From assembly GCA_033060915.1 (NCBI GenBank), contig CM065381.1, positions 155,001 through 219,000 of the forward strand: 64,000 nucleotides of DNA, read 5' to 3'. This stretch comes from Euryodendron excelsum (Eukaryota; Streptophyta; Magnoliopsida; Ericales; Pentaphylacaceae). The translations under genes and the position numbers were made by a program. Every line of letters starts with the position of its first letter. Position 1 is the first letter of the stretch. Below the pieces are notes generated by a model. The model searched no databases. It saw only the letters and a list, made by a program, of their open reading frames with translations, and was not told the origin of the DNA. Below are positions 11,401 to 22,319 of the stretch, in pieces.

Positions 11401-13124
11401 AGTGAACTAGAAGGGTGTCGCCTGGCTCCTCGGTCCCATATCTGTCTGTTGAGGTTGTCGATCTAGGTGAGCTTTGTTTTATTTAATGTATAAATTTTGT
11501 TTAACTGAATAGTTTATAATTTTTGCAAGAACATGATTTGCCAAAGGTTTCTTGCCAACTTGTAGCACGCTATTAGAAGATCATTGTGAATCTTATAGTA
11601 AAAATCCATCCTAATTTGCAATCAAGAACTAAAAATCTATTGGGGAAGATGAAAGATCACTATTGAGTGAACTAGAAGGGTGTCGCGCGCGCCTGGCTTC
11701 TCGGTCCCATATCTATCTATTGAGGTTGTCAAACTAGGTGAGCTTTGTTTTCTTTAATGAAAGATCCATCCATCCTAATTTGCAATCAAGAACTAAAAAT
11801 CTATTGGGGAAGATGAAAGATCACTTTTCAGGTTTTTTTCATTACATTGATTTCGTGCATGCCTGAGCATAACCAATAAAGTAAGTTTGAGATTTCTTTA
11901 TTTCAAGTCAAAAACACCCATCATTTTAACCTATGTAATGCTTTTTCTTGTATTGTTTTCTTATGGTATTTAATGAAGTTCTTATTTTATAAAGAACTTC
12001 TGTATAGAATAACGTGGGTATCCAAAATTGATTTTGTGCAAAATTTTTATTAATAATAATATAGTTGTTTGTAGTCTTTTCATTTCAAACTAAAACGCCC
12101 AATAATTTTATCTCATACTTAAAAATACTACTTTCACATTATTTTGATAGAGTTCTCTAATTAGAAATTCTGTAAAAATATCTATTTTTATTTATTATGA
12201 TGAGAGCAATGATCCATTCATTTGCTAAGAATTTAGCATCTTACGTCTCAGTGTACAGTTTTCTTTGTGTGCATTCCAGATGTGACAATAAGGACAACTG
12301 TGGTGAATCGGTGATTAGTTTTGGGTGGGGGTAGGGGTAGGGGTAGGGGTGGGGGTGGGGGGATTTTAATTAACTAAAAAATTAATATGAAAAATATTAT
12401 GCATAAATTAATTTTCTTACCACAAGATACAAAATGAATGGGGTCTCACATGTATTTATTAATGTGGATCTCATTATATTGTAACTTGTGGGGTGAGAAA
12501 ATGAGTAAGAAATTAATTTTTGTATAACATTGCTCAATTAATAAAAATACGGTTAAAAAAACAAAAGATGGTTTTTCACAATCTAGTGATTACTGATTAG
12601 TGAATAAATCTACGCACTACAGGACATATATAATATACATACGCACGTGCATCTATTGCTTTTACCTGAACGCAGAGAACCCCTTGCTTCTTTAGGGGTA
12701 CCAACTTTCCTTGAACGGAGGCATCTGGGTGATGTAGGTCGAGGTCTTGGAGCTCCACGTCGGCGTAAGCGTAGATAAAATCCACCCCGCGGTTGTTACA
12801 CAAGAGCTCGGGCTCACCAAGACGGTTCTGCACCACTTCTCCGGTGAAGGCATAGAAGGAGACGAGAGCTTGAGCCAGGGCTTTCTTGAGGGCTCTCACC
12901 ACCGTGTTCTCATGCGCATGATGCGTGGTGGTACCGGTCATGATCAGACTTTGTTCTTTGGTAATGGTTGGTTTTTTCTTGTAGCAAAAGAAAACGCCCA
13001 CGTCCAGGGCCGGTAGGAGCAAATCTAGGTTCGACATGGGCAGCCAGTGCTCTTGCATTGGTAACACCGCCGCCACCACTTCTTTCCGCTTTACTATCAC
13101 AGAAAATCCGCTATTAGAGCCCAT
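8404..13124 (-). CDS. BAHD acyltransferase (two exons)
   Basis: Exons are 13124-12666 (153 codons) and 9372-8404 (322 codons plus TGA), joined in phase 0 (CAG|GTAAAA donor, TTCCAACAG|GTG acceptor). The predicted protein is ~475 residues, slightly long for a BAHD (usually 430-460). The catalytic HXXXD motif is HRVAD at the start of exon 2, and the structural DFGWG motif is present as DFGWGKP near the C-terminus. The ATG at 13124 gives the usual N-terminal strand. BAHD enzymes move acyl groups from acyl-CoA to alcohols or amines, normally in the cytosol. The N-terminus resembles coniferyl-alcohol/hydroxycinnamoyl-type members, but the substrate cannot be read from sequence. The gene looks intact. 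The single intron (12665-9373) is 3.3 kb and repeat-rich. Confidence 0.9.
10082..10666. mobile_element. hAT-type MITE in the acyltransferase intron
   Basis: Ends TGGGGATGACAAT and, inverted, TAGGGATGGGAAT form imperfect terminal inverted repeats. They are flanked by an 8-bp duplication with one mismatch (ACTCTGTG at 10074-10081, ACTCTATG at 10667-10674), the size typical of hAT elements. The interior is rich in 'ggggatgga/ggcgggg' near both ends. There is no transposase frame, so it is non-autonomous. Confidence 0.65.
11401..11824. repeat. Rearranged direct duplication in the intron
   Basis: Block A ('gtgaactagaagggtgtcg' through 'ggtgagctttgtttt', about 80 bp) occurs at about 11402 and 11665. 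Block B ('atccatcctaatttgcaatc' through 'gatgaaagatcac', ~55 bp) occurs at about 11606 and 11768. The order is A-spacer-B-A-B, a duplication with the spacer lost from one copy. The second block A has gained extra 'gcgc' units. Confidence 0.8.
12323..12362 (+). repeat. G-run tract (ggggta/ggggt)n
   Basis: Eight runs of three or more G separated by single t or ta. This is a potential G-quadruplex on the plus strand and C-rich in the acyltransferase pre-mRNA, ~0.3 kb downstream of its 5' splice site. Confidence 0.7.
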
Positions 13125-13149
13125 ATGTTAGCTAGCTAGGTTGCTTCAC

Positions 13150-13184
13150 AGAGAGAGAGAGAGAGAGAGGGGGGGGGAGGGGGG
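13150..13184 (-). repeat. GA/G tract, CT-rich 5' UTR on the gene strand
   Basis: (GA)n followed by a G run on plus, so (C)n(TC)n on the acyltransferase strand. It starts 26 bp upstream of the ATG. CT-rich leaders are common in plant 5' UTRs. Confidence 0.7.
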
Positions 13185-13224
13185 TTGTTGACTATGATGA
13201 CGAGGGTTAAGGGCAGAAGATGAA

Positions 13225-13231
13225 TTATATA
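13225..13231 (-). promoter_or_regulatory. TATA box of the acyltransferase gene
   Basis: TATATAA on the minus strand (GTGTATATAATTC context), ~100 bp upstream of the ATG at 13124. It predicts transcription start near 13195 and a ~70-nt CT-rich leader. The position fits a plant core promoter; the box itself is a common AT motif. Confidence 0.5.
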
Positions 13232-14857
13232 CACGGCAGATGCAATAAGAGTCGGACGAGTTGGACAGGGTAGGTGGCTGCTCCTAATCCTTGATTTTGC
13301 CTATAGCTGGTGAAGGTGCATGGCAATGCAATGTGACTGTGACGTAATGTTCCCCCACTTATCAGGTGTAATAATTTCTAATTTATATAAAATGATGTAA
13401 CTGTGGATGCTCTCTTTCTTTCCAATCAAAACACCTAGCTCAAAACTTTAAAAGTCCTACTCCCGCATTCGGTGGAGATATTTGTACAAAAATTCTGTAA
13501 AAAAAGAGTTTTCCTTTTTCTAGTCTTGTGTAACCTACTTTAATTTCCTTTATTATTAGTGTTAGTTGACTCGTCATTTTTGGGTGAAAAATTCTAATCT
13601 CACATAAAAATTTAAAAAAAAAACTCCACCATAATATGGCATTAATGTCATTTTTGCATCTATAGCTAATACCATAAACAAATAACCAAAATACAAGACA
13701 GATCTAGACTCAGTAGCAACTACTAGTTTAATGAAAAGAGGAACTTCATCCAAACCATCATCTGATCTGTCTTTGAAGCTAAAATTGTCAATCGTTGAGC
13801 CACCTTGTTGCCATTTCAACAAGTAATTAAAAGTAAAAATAAAAGAATGAGGTCAATTCAGTTAGGGATCTTAAACCTCCTTATTGTTTGTTGTTATGTT
13901 CTAAAAACAATTGCACATAGCTAATTTGAGCTTATCTTGTCCCTTCATTTTCAAATTTAGCAATGTATTGACTTTCCATGAATTATCGATAGGAGGAAGA
14001 GGATCTTAATATATTTCTTTTCGTTTCCATAGCATTACTCTTTTTAAGTTTACTGTATGCGCGGCATGCCCTGTGTGGGCCTATTCTAGTGTGAGTCTTT
14101 GTTTATTTTAATCAATGATGCCCTCTTTTAATCATCAGCCAAGAAAAATAGAAAAGAAAAAATCGCAAAAGGACATGAAAGAAAGAAAAGGCTCGGATTA
14201 AACTGCCCTTGGGTCCTGTTTTGATGGGTAGAAAATAGGAGTAGCAGATCAGAAATCAGTATCTCGTGAACTGAAGTAGACTGCATGCCTTTATTAAGGC
14301 TATTCAAATGTTTGGAGCCGTTAAAAATTTTATTCAAATTAAACAGAGAAGCATGTACAACATTAAGAATGTGTGTGGCTATATGGAATTCAAACTTTAA
14401 AAGTGGAAATATTAGAAGCCCATCTTAATTTAAAATTTCAAGGTAATGCTATGCAATTGGAACATAAGCACAATATTTTTTCACAGTATGATGTAGTTAA
14501 ATGAGAGATCTTTTCACGTTAAAACAAAATAACTATTAGGATGACTTTTAGCATAATAGCTATTAGTTACAAAAAGGTTATTATTGAATTCTTTTGGTGA
14601 CTTTTTGGAAGAATAAAATTTCCCAAATTACAATTGAGATAGCCTTCATTTCCATATCCAATGTTTAGATTCTATATTAGCAAACACAATCCCAACTTTT
14701 ACTTTGCTATCTCTGAATAGTTAATAGATCCAATTAAAGAATAGAATGAAGTAAATTTGGGAATAAATTTGCATTTTTTTTCCCTTGACTCTATCCATTA
14801 GTTAGTTTTTTTTTTTTTTTTTTTGATGAGGGGTAGTTACCGTTGTTCTTGAATGTT
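13232..14857. other. Acyltransferase upstream region and spacer
   Basis: AT-rich non-coding DNA. It ends with a T run (about 14805-14824) just before the MITE at 14858. No supported gene was seen on either strand. Confidence 0.4.
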
Positions 14858-15627
14858 GGGTAAATAATTATTTAGTCCCTCCAACTTTGCCTCATATTCT
14901 AATGTCATCCATAAACTTTGATTTTTTCTATTTCAGTCCTCCAACTTTTAAAAATTAGTCAATGTGGTCCCTCATTTTAAAATAAGTTTAAAAAATTAAA
15001 AATTAATTACACTTTGACCCTATGAACTATGATTTAGTTTCACTTTACAAAACTAAAAATTATTATATTTTATGCTTAAATTATGAAAATTTAAGTTCAT
15101 ATTAATGCTATTGACAAATAAATAAATAAATTGAACACTTAAAGCATCTCTTATCGAACACAGTATATAGAAAATTGTCCCTAACTCCCTGTTAACAATT
15201 GCGTAGTTTAAAAAATATTCTTAATTTTGTCAGGCTATTAATTGGTGGTCCACAAATGAAGATTTTATGAATTGTTTTGGCCATTTTCTTAAAAAAATTT
15301 GGGATGATTTATAACATTTTATAACCATAAAATTATTTTTTCTCTTTATTTTATAGATTATTATAAATTTTTAACCAAATAAATTTCTAATTTAAATTTT
15401 ATGGTGATGAAAATGTAACTATTTTTAGTTGAATGAGGTAAAATAATATTAATTTATAGTTAAGAGGGTTAAAGTATAATTATTTTTAATTTGTTTAACT
15501 TATTTTAAAATGAAGAATTATATTTACTTTATTTTAAGAATTAAAGGGTTGAAATAAAAAAAATTAAAATTTAAAAATAATATTAAAATATAAAATAAAA
15601 TTAGAAGAACTAAATAATTGCCTACGC
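14858..15627. mobile_element. Non-autonomous TIR element, MULE-like
   Basis: The termini GGGTAAATAATTATTTAG and, inverted, GCGTAGGCAATTATTTAG form a ~30-bp imperfect inverted repeat continuing into 'tccctcc/ttcttct'. The flanks TTGAATGTT (14849-14857) and TTGAACTTT (15628-15636) could be a 9-bp duplication with two mismatches, the Mutator size. No transposase is encoded. The 'tagtccctccaactttg' start is of the type seen in dispersed plant MITEs. Confidence 0.55.
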
Positions 15628-16281
15628 TTGAACTTTTTATCTCAGTTATTATCACAAGAACTAAAAGAAATTTGACCAACGCTTGACCTTCAATCGAGGT
15701 AACATTTATCTTTTAATCAAAGCTGGTCAAATTTTGAAAAATGAATTATTAAGCGGTCACTAAATGCCATAAGTGGCCGTCAGTTGACAAATTACATTTA
15801 GGCTGAGGGATATATATCACCTGCATCTTGTCCTGGCATGCGCAAGAGCTTGGAATGACTTTGGATAAGTTCATACAACTAGCTAACTGACTTTGAATAG
15901 ACAATGATGTTATCAGGGTCATAATTTGTATCCCATGGGACTTTTATTCTGTTGTTATCTTTTGGTACATTGGAAGAAAAAACAAACGTCTAGAAGCGAT
16001 CAAAACCACATAGCACTTTGTGAAAGATGATGAACGAGAGAAAATAATTCATATATATATCTCGCCAACCCTATACGTATGTGACCAATTCCAAGAATAT
16101 TAATTCTGTGTATAAAGTCAGATAAATTTGTACAAAAACACTGCACTTTCACATATATAATTGTATTCCCTACCTATCAAAAAAATAGTCTCACATGTTT
16201 ACAATACTACAAAGGTTTTTTTTGCAACGATAAACTCCTGTCAAAAATAATATTTGTGACAAAACATAGGAGCATATCAAC
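15628..16281. other. Spacer
   Basis: AT-rich non-coding sequence between two MITE-like elements. No feature could be supported. Confidence 0.3.
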
Positions 16282-16763
16282 TGGGGGTGTGTCTATCAAG
16301 GGTTTGATTCGATTCTTGATCTAAAAAAATATGAAATCGGTAAATTCGATTCGGTTATTGGGTTGACATCTTTTTTTGAACTTGAACCGAATTGACCCAA
16401 CCCAACTCAAAACCGAATCTATATATGTAATAAAGTTTATAAATATTGTATATATGGTCTTTAAACTATTGTTATTTTGTATTTCATTATTGTTAATATA
16501 GGTATATATATTATTATTTAATTATTTAAAAAAATTTGAGGAAACAACATTATCCTTATTTTTTTATTTTTAAATAAAAAAACTATTTTTCACATTATAA
16601 AAGTGAACTCGATCTAACTTAGATCTAGACCCAGACCCAAACTAACTCGAATTGACTTGAGTTTGGTTTGATTCGATTCTAGGTCTAAAATTTTAGAACC
16701 AATCAATATCGGATCGATCTTGTATTTAGCATAGATTCGAATCAAACCGACCGATACACACTA
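16282..16763. mobile_element. MITE with 'ggtgtgt..tttgattcg' inverted ends
   Basis: The left end 'gggtgtgtctatcaagggtt' plus 'tgattcgatt' and the inverted right end 'agtgtgtatcggtcggttt' plus 'gattcgaat' pair as ~28-bp imperfect terminal repeats. The interior repeats 'aaccgaattgacccaaccca' and 'gaactcgatctaacttagat' style text. No coding sequence is seen. The target duplication is not clear, so limits are approximate. Confidence 0.55.
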
Positions 16764-18005
16764 CTAATATCAGCCACTCTTATTGACACTCTTATTGACA
16801 ACAATAGTCCACAATCATTAAATTCCATTGCATCGGCAACTAACTGTCGCAAATTATAATAAAAGTGCTTTATATTTGCGACTATAAACGTAACATCACA
16901 AGAAGTATTATTTGCAATGGGATTTTCGATAGCAAAATAATGTTGAAAAACCATATCATACTTTTAGAGGCAGTGATAAAACCGTCGTTAAAAGAGTTTT
17001 TGTGACAATAATGTCGTGTCACAAAGTAGAATATGAAAAAATACTGAAAAATATTTTAAGAAAAGCTAATTATGAGTATAGAATATATATTCATGTAACA
17101 TAATAAAACTATAACAAAAAAAACAAAAGTAAATTGTAATATACATCATAAGACCGCCAAGGAACATGTTGGTAAGCTATTTCTCTAACAGGTCAAATGT
17201 TTTAGCAAGGCCATTCGAAGATGGCATTAGGCTTTTAGACATTTCTCACAAACATCTTGGAAAATAAAAAAATACATAAGAGAACCACCACAGAGAGACC
17301 AGGAGGCCAGGCCCCTAAGTTTTCAAATTACTAAATAGCTCTTACGAATTTCTGTGTATTTATGATAAGAGATAGGGTATTAGGCTCTCCTAAAATTCAG
17401 AAATGCTCTAAAATTTAAGAATTTTTACCTTAATCACTTTCAACAAAATTTTTAAATCTGCCTCTGCAACCGACCAAATGCATGAATTGAAGGTCGTCTA
17501 GGTAGCTTGGTACTGTACTCGTTACTAGGATTGGGAGAATGCATGCGTCAAATGAAAACTCAATGTTGTATTTCTCTTTTCTTTTCTTTTTTTTTCGGGA
17601 CATGCATACAGCTAGAACTGATAATGCTACTGGAAGCTCATGATTTCCTCTCCAAAATACTTTCTTGCAATTAAAGAATTCTTGGTTATAAATTTTCACG
17701 ATAACTTCTGTTGACTATATTGCCAGTTTCATTCGCATCAGTAAAAGATTAAAAATTTTCATGATTTTGTTTTGTTTTTATTTATTTGTTTATGTATTTG
17801 GTTTGTTTGGTGGAATTCATAAATGTATAACCGTAGGTTTAATAAAATTCATCTTATTGCCTCGCCAAGGCAAAAGAAAAGGGAAAAGAGAGGGATTACT
17901 ACATTTCCCCTGCAGTAAATTAAAGGTTTCACGAGAAGTGAGGTTCGATTACTCTGGTAAATGATATGGTGATATATATCTGGCTAGCTAGCTAGCTAGC
18001 TCTAT

Positions 18006-18040
18006 TCACCCACTCCCGTCCGTTTCACGGGAGTGGGTGA
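18006..18040. repeat. Perfect 14-bp hairpin, GC-rich
   Basis: TCACCCACTCCCGT, a 7-nt loop (ccgtttc), then ACGGGAGTGGGTGA. It sits just after a (gcta)n run in otherwise AT-rich DNA. No U-tract or flanking gene supports a terminator; its function is unknown. Confidence 0.75.
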
Positions 18041-19719
18041 TAGTGATACCAAACCCGTCGATTGATAGTTTATAGTAGTTGTTCTTTTGATATCAAGGCT
18101 TTCACTTAATTATGTGCCTTCAATCTAAAGTTTTCTTTTTGCTCGTTTGTCAACTTCTAAGGCCTAACCAACAGCCCCTTTTTTGCTCTTTTATACACGA
18201 CAGAGGGATGAAGTTTTCAACGCGGAGAAAAAAGAAATCAAATAAAAAACTTCATAACGATTTAAAAAATAAAAAAATGGTCAGGGCCTCCCATTAATTT
18301 GATGGAATTACACTTCACGTCTTTATCTTGTTTAAGATATTTTACATGGAAAACACTATTTTGGCTGGAAAATCTTAACCACGCGTAGAAGATCCTTATG
18401 TCAACAAAAAGAAAAGTCCAATGTAGAAAAACACTTCTTTTGTTTACAAGTTTGGTTATGAATTACTTTGATGTGGTGTGACGGTCACTTTGAATATTAC
18501 TCATTTTTCAAATAGAAAGTCCCCTATAAGAAAATTAATAAAATTCTAACAGAATGATGGGGTAATAATATTTTTTAAATCATAAACTAAAATGATGAGT
18601 ATTTTCTTTTAAAGCGAACAAATAAAAAACGGTCACATCATTGTATTTGAAAATTATGTACAAAAACCAACATTTTCACCGCAGATAATAAATTATCATG
18701 TCCATCACATATAGGTAGGTTGGCTGGGAAATTTAATTAATATGAAACAATTAATGGATTCAAGTGTCAGTGCAGTCACTTCAATACAAAATGGATTACA
18801 ATTAAGTTGATCAATGAGGTGTTCATTACTAGCTAAATAGTTATAAAATTATTGAAGCTGAGATCAGACAATGACAATGGTGGTGATGAAGGCTGTTGTT
18901 TACGGGTGGGGCTACAGGGCATAATTGTATCATCAATACATACATATATGTATATAATCCAATTACAAATCCAAATTCTTTTTCAATTTCTTCTTAGACA
19001 TGCCTTTTAAATATGAAGCAAAGAGGAGACTGATCATGATCAGCAAATCACGATTCATGACCCTCCTTCCACTAAGATGACTCCACTAGAATCTAGATAG
19101 GAATTAAGCATAGTATTTTGTCGTGGATATGTTGAGTCCTAGGCCACGTCTAAGATGGCCATGCTAAATATGTACATATAAATATACATACATATATATA
19201 TATATATATTGTGGGATCACCCATAAAACATTGGAGTAAATTAATTAACTGATATATGTATAGGAAATTGTTGTTTGTTGTCACTAATTTTGTTTTGTGG
19301 ACCGGACAATAATGTTGATTCTAAACTTTGCAATCATGACTCGCCCTCTCAGCCAGGGCAGGCCCGAACATCAACCATGAGTTGCTAATTTATATATATA
19401 CTTATATACATCTATGACTTTATTTTTCTTCCATTCTATGAAATGCCTGAAAAGAGAAACTTCACATTGTAGCTGAGTTTGGCATCTCATTAGATTGGAA
19501 AATATTTTTGAAAAAGAGTAAGAAATATTGGAATTTTATTTTTTGCAAAGAAAACATTATTTTGTTCAAAGGCTTAAGTCTTAATACGTAGTTAAGAGCC
19601 AGACGCTCCTGTAGTTGGGTTTACAACCTTCAGTCCAAAAATAAAGGCTGGCCCAATCTGGTTTGCCTCAGACTGGCCCAAACAAATTGTGATAAGTATT
19701 AAATCTCCTTTTCTCCTTT

Positions 19720-19750
<31 letters not shown>

Positions 19751-20710
19751 AATTGAGGGACAGCAGCAGCAGTAGTGTAGATTATGTAGAAGCAATGTTC
19801 CAAAAATGCTCTATCTAAAAAATATATATTCTAAAAAAAAGACCCGGCCTTTTGGTTCGATGGTAGAACTAAGAACTGACTAGTAGACTGGTCTGATTTA
19901 ACCTCTAAAATCGTTCTAACAAAAAACCATTGAAAACCATACAAACAGCCTGTTGAACTGTCGAACCGAAAAAAATCATTCAAGGAACGGCCGGTTTCAT
20001 CTATTCTACTATATAAAACAGCACACAAATTGGTGTCTTACTAAAATTGTCCTCTATATATTTTATTCTATTTCACAAAAATCCGAATGAAATTAATGAA
20101 TTACAATTAACATCACTAACCCATTAGATATATCAAAGGGCCAAAAAGGAAATCATCCTCTCATAAACACACCATATTTACTCAATTGCTTCAATTATTT
20201 TTTTTCATAAGAATATCATTGTAATCTCATTGCAGATTATCTCTAACTATATCTGCACAACAACATAGCTTTTCTTCATTGTTGATTACCTACAACGACA
20301 ATAAGAATCTCATTCATCTTTGTTAATTTTCTCTAGCCACTTCTCTTCGACAAAAAAGGCATAAAAAATAACATAGACATATAAGGTATATATATTTTTC
20401 CTCTGTATATTATATTTCTGGATATTTCTATTCTCTTTTTTGTCTTACGTGCAATGTATAGAACTTACTTTTGAGATTTTGTCTTTTGTTTTGTGCTTAT
20501 ATTTTTTTCTGTATATTATCTTTCTGAATTTTTTTTTCTTTTTTTGTCTTTTGTTCATTGTGTTTAAATTGATGACAAGGGCAAAAGTACTCTATCAAAG
20601 TTCCTTTGCTCTCTCTCTCTCTCAAAAGTAAGCCCACTGCCCACCCCCAATACTTTCCATCAGGCCATAAAAAAAAAAACAATAAACTGCTGCCACCGCT
20701 CTAAACCCCA

Positions 20711-20970
20711 CAACAACCACCATGCATTAACAAATAATAAGACACAAAATTAAATTGACTTACCACTAACACAGCTTTATATTGAAATGAATTATTTGGT
20801 GGGTATGGGTATTCAAATAGAATGAAGAGAAGTGTATAGCAGTGTTTGGGTTAAGGTTTTGTTAAAGAGGGGAACCCTCATCACAACCACCATGCATTAA
20901 CAAACAAGAAAACACAAAATTAAATTGGCTTATGCCCAACACAACTTTACATTTAAATGAAGTATTTTGA
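20711..20970 (+). repeat. ~90-bp direct repeat, two copies 170 bp apart
   Basis: 'caaccaccatgcattaacaa' starts at 20714 and 20884. It is followed in both by 'acacaaaattaaattg', 'ctta', 'aacaca', 'ctttat/ctttac' and 'aaatgaa'. The copies differ by several substitutions. Neither is coding. Confidence 0.7.
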
Positions 20971-21796
20971 GTGGAGTTAATTAAATATGAAAAAACAAAT
21001 GTTAAAAAGGAAAAAAAAAATTAACCCCAACCTATTTGCGGAGTTAATTAATTCAAAAAATAATAAATGATAAAAGTAAAAAAAATGAACATCAAAATAA
21101 GCAGTAGAAAGTGATATGGTAAATTAAAAACTTGCCATTTTCAGTGCATAAAATGTACAAATTGTGAGTAATGCTCCGTTGGATGATTAGGAGTAGGAGG
21201 TTATGATTTTCCCACTAGTGGTTTCCTATCACAAAAGTTTTACATTTTAATATTTAACCATAGAAAAAACAAGACCAACAAATAATCACTTTTTTTTTTT
21301 GTCATTGAAAGCAGCCTTTAAAAGAATAAGCTTATGCTTTTATAATTCAAAACTTAATTGTAAAAGGTAATGCATTATTATGCAATGAAAGGAACCCTGC
21401 ACAAAGTAAATGCATTTTAGAATTAGATTGGATTAAGGTTTTCTATTTTGATTATTACTGAAACAATATTTATTTTGTCGTTGAAAAATATTACACATTT
21501 CTACCATCAACCAAAAAGAAAAAAAAAGTAAAACTTACAGAAACATGTACAAAATTATTATGACGTAAATCTTTTCCAAAGATATATAATATTTACAATA
21601 TTTCAAGATTTAGCAATCTACAAATTTATACTAAAAGATACTGCATAGCATAAAGAAATACACAAACAAAAGAGTAAAAAAAAATTAAAAGAATCAACTA
21701 TTTTAATTATTATATATATATATATATACCCGAGTTGCATATCGTGTGTGCCTCGTCCACTGGTTAAACCATAAACTACAAAATGAGGAACTCTTG

Positions 21797-21804
21797 TAGG
21801 GTTT
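21797..21804 (+). promoter_or_regulatory. Telo-box-like element upstream of ROS3-like gene
   Basis: TAGGGTTT (reverse complement AAACCCTA), ~130 bp before the first ATG. Telo-boxes are common in plant promoters of translation and nucleolar genes. It is a short motif, so this is suggestive only. Confidence 0.35.
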
Positions 21805-21930
21805 AATTGGACTACGTTTTTATGACATCCAGACTTCTAGACATCTCTGGGTCCAATCTTTTTTCCAGTTTCCAGGTTTCAAAACATTGCGCTGTGCAGA
21901 AGAAGAAGAAGAGAGAGAGAGAGATTCTAT

Positions 21931-22228
21931 ATGCTGTTAGGGCTTTTGGGAGGAGAAATGGGAGAGTCTGGCAGGCATAACACAAAAAACTCTAGTATTT
22001 GTAAGAACGATGAAGAAGATAAAGATGACAATGGTATAACAACAACAATCTCAAGGATATTTGTGGGAGGTTTGGGAGGGACCGTGACTGCTGAAGATCT
22101 GCGCAACACTTTCTCTTCTTTGGGGAACGTCGACTCAGTGGAGATCGTTCGCACCAAAGATCGAAGCTTCGCTTACTTCGACTTTCTTCCCTCTTCCAAC
22201 AAATCTCTTTCCAAGCTCTTCAGCACGG

Positions 22229-22319
<91 letters not shown>

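Larger units (their letters stand above)
16764..21796. other. Intergenic region with scattered simple repeats
   Basis: Five kb of AT-rich DNA without a supported gene. It holds a (gcta)n run near 17981-18002, (at)n at ~19190-19210, a T run at ~19718-19741, a hairpin at 18006-18040 and a duplicated 90-bp block at 20711-20970. The last 150-200 bp should be the ROS3-like promoter. Confidence 0.4.

Noticed and set aside
12747..13016. Plus-strand ORF over the acyltransferase first exon
   Set aside because: Antisense shadow of a well-supported BAHD exon.
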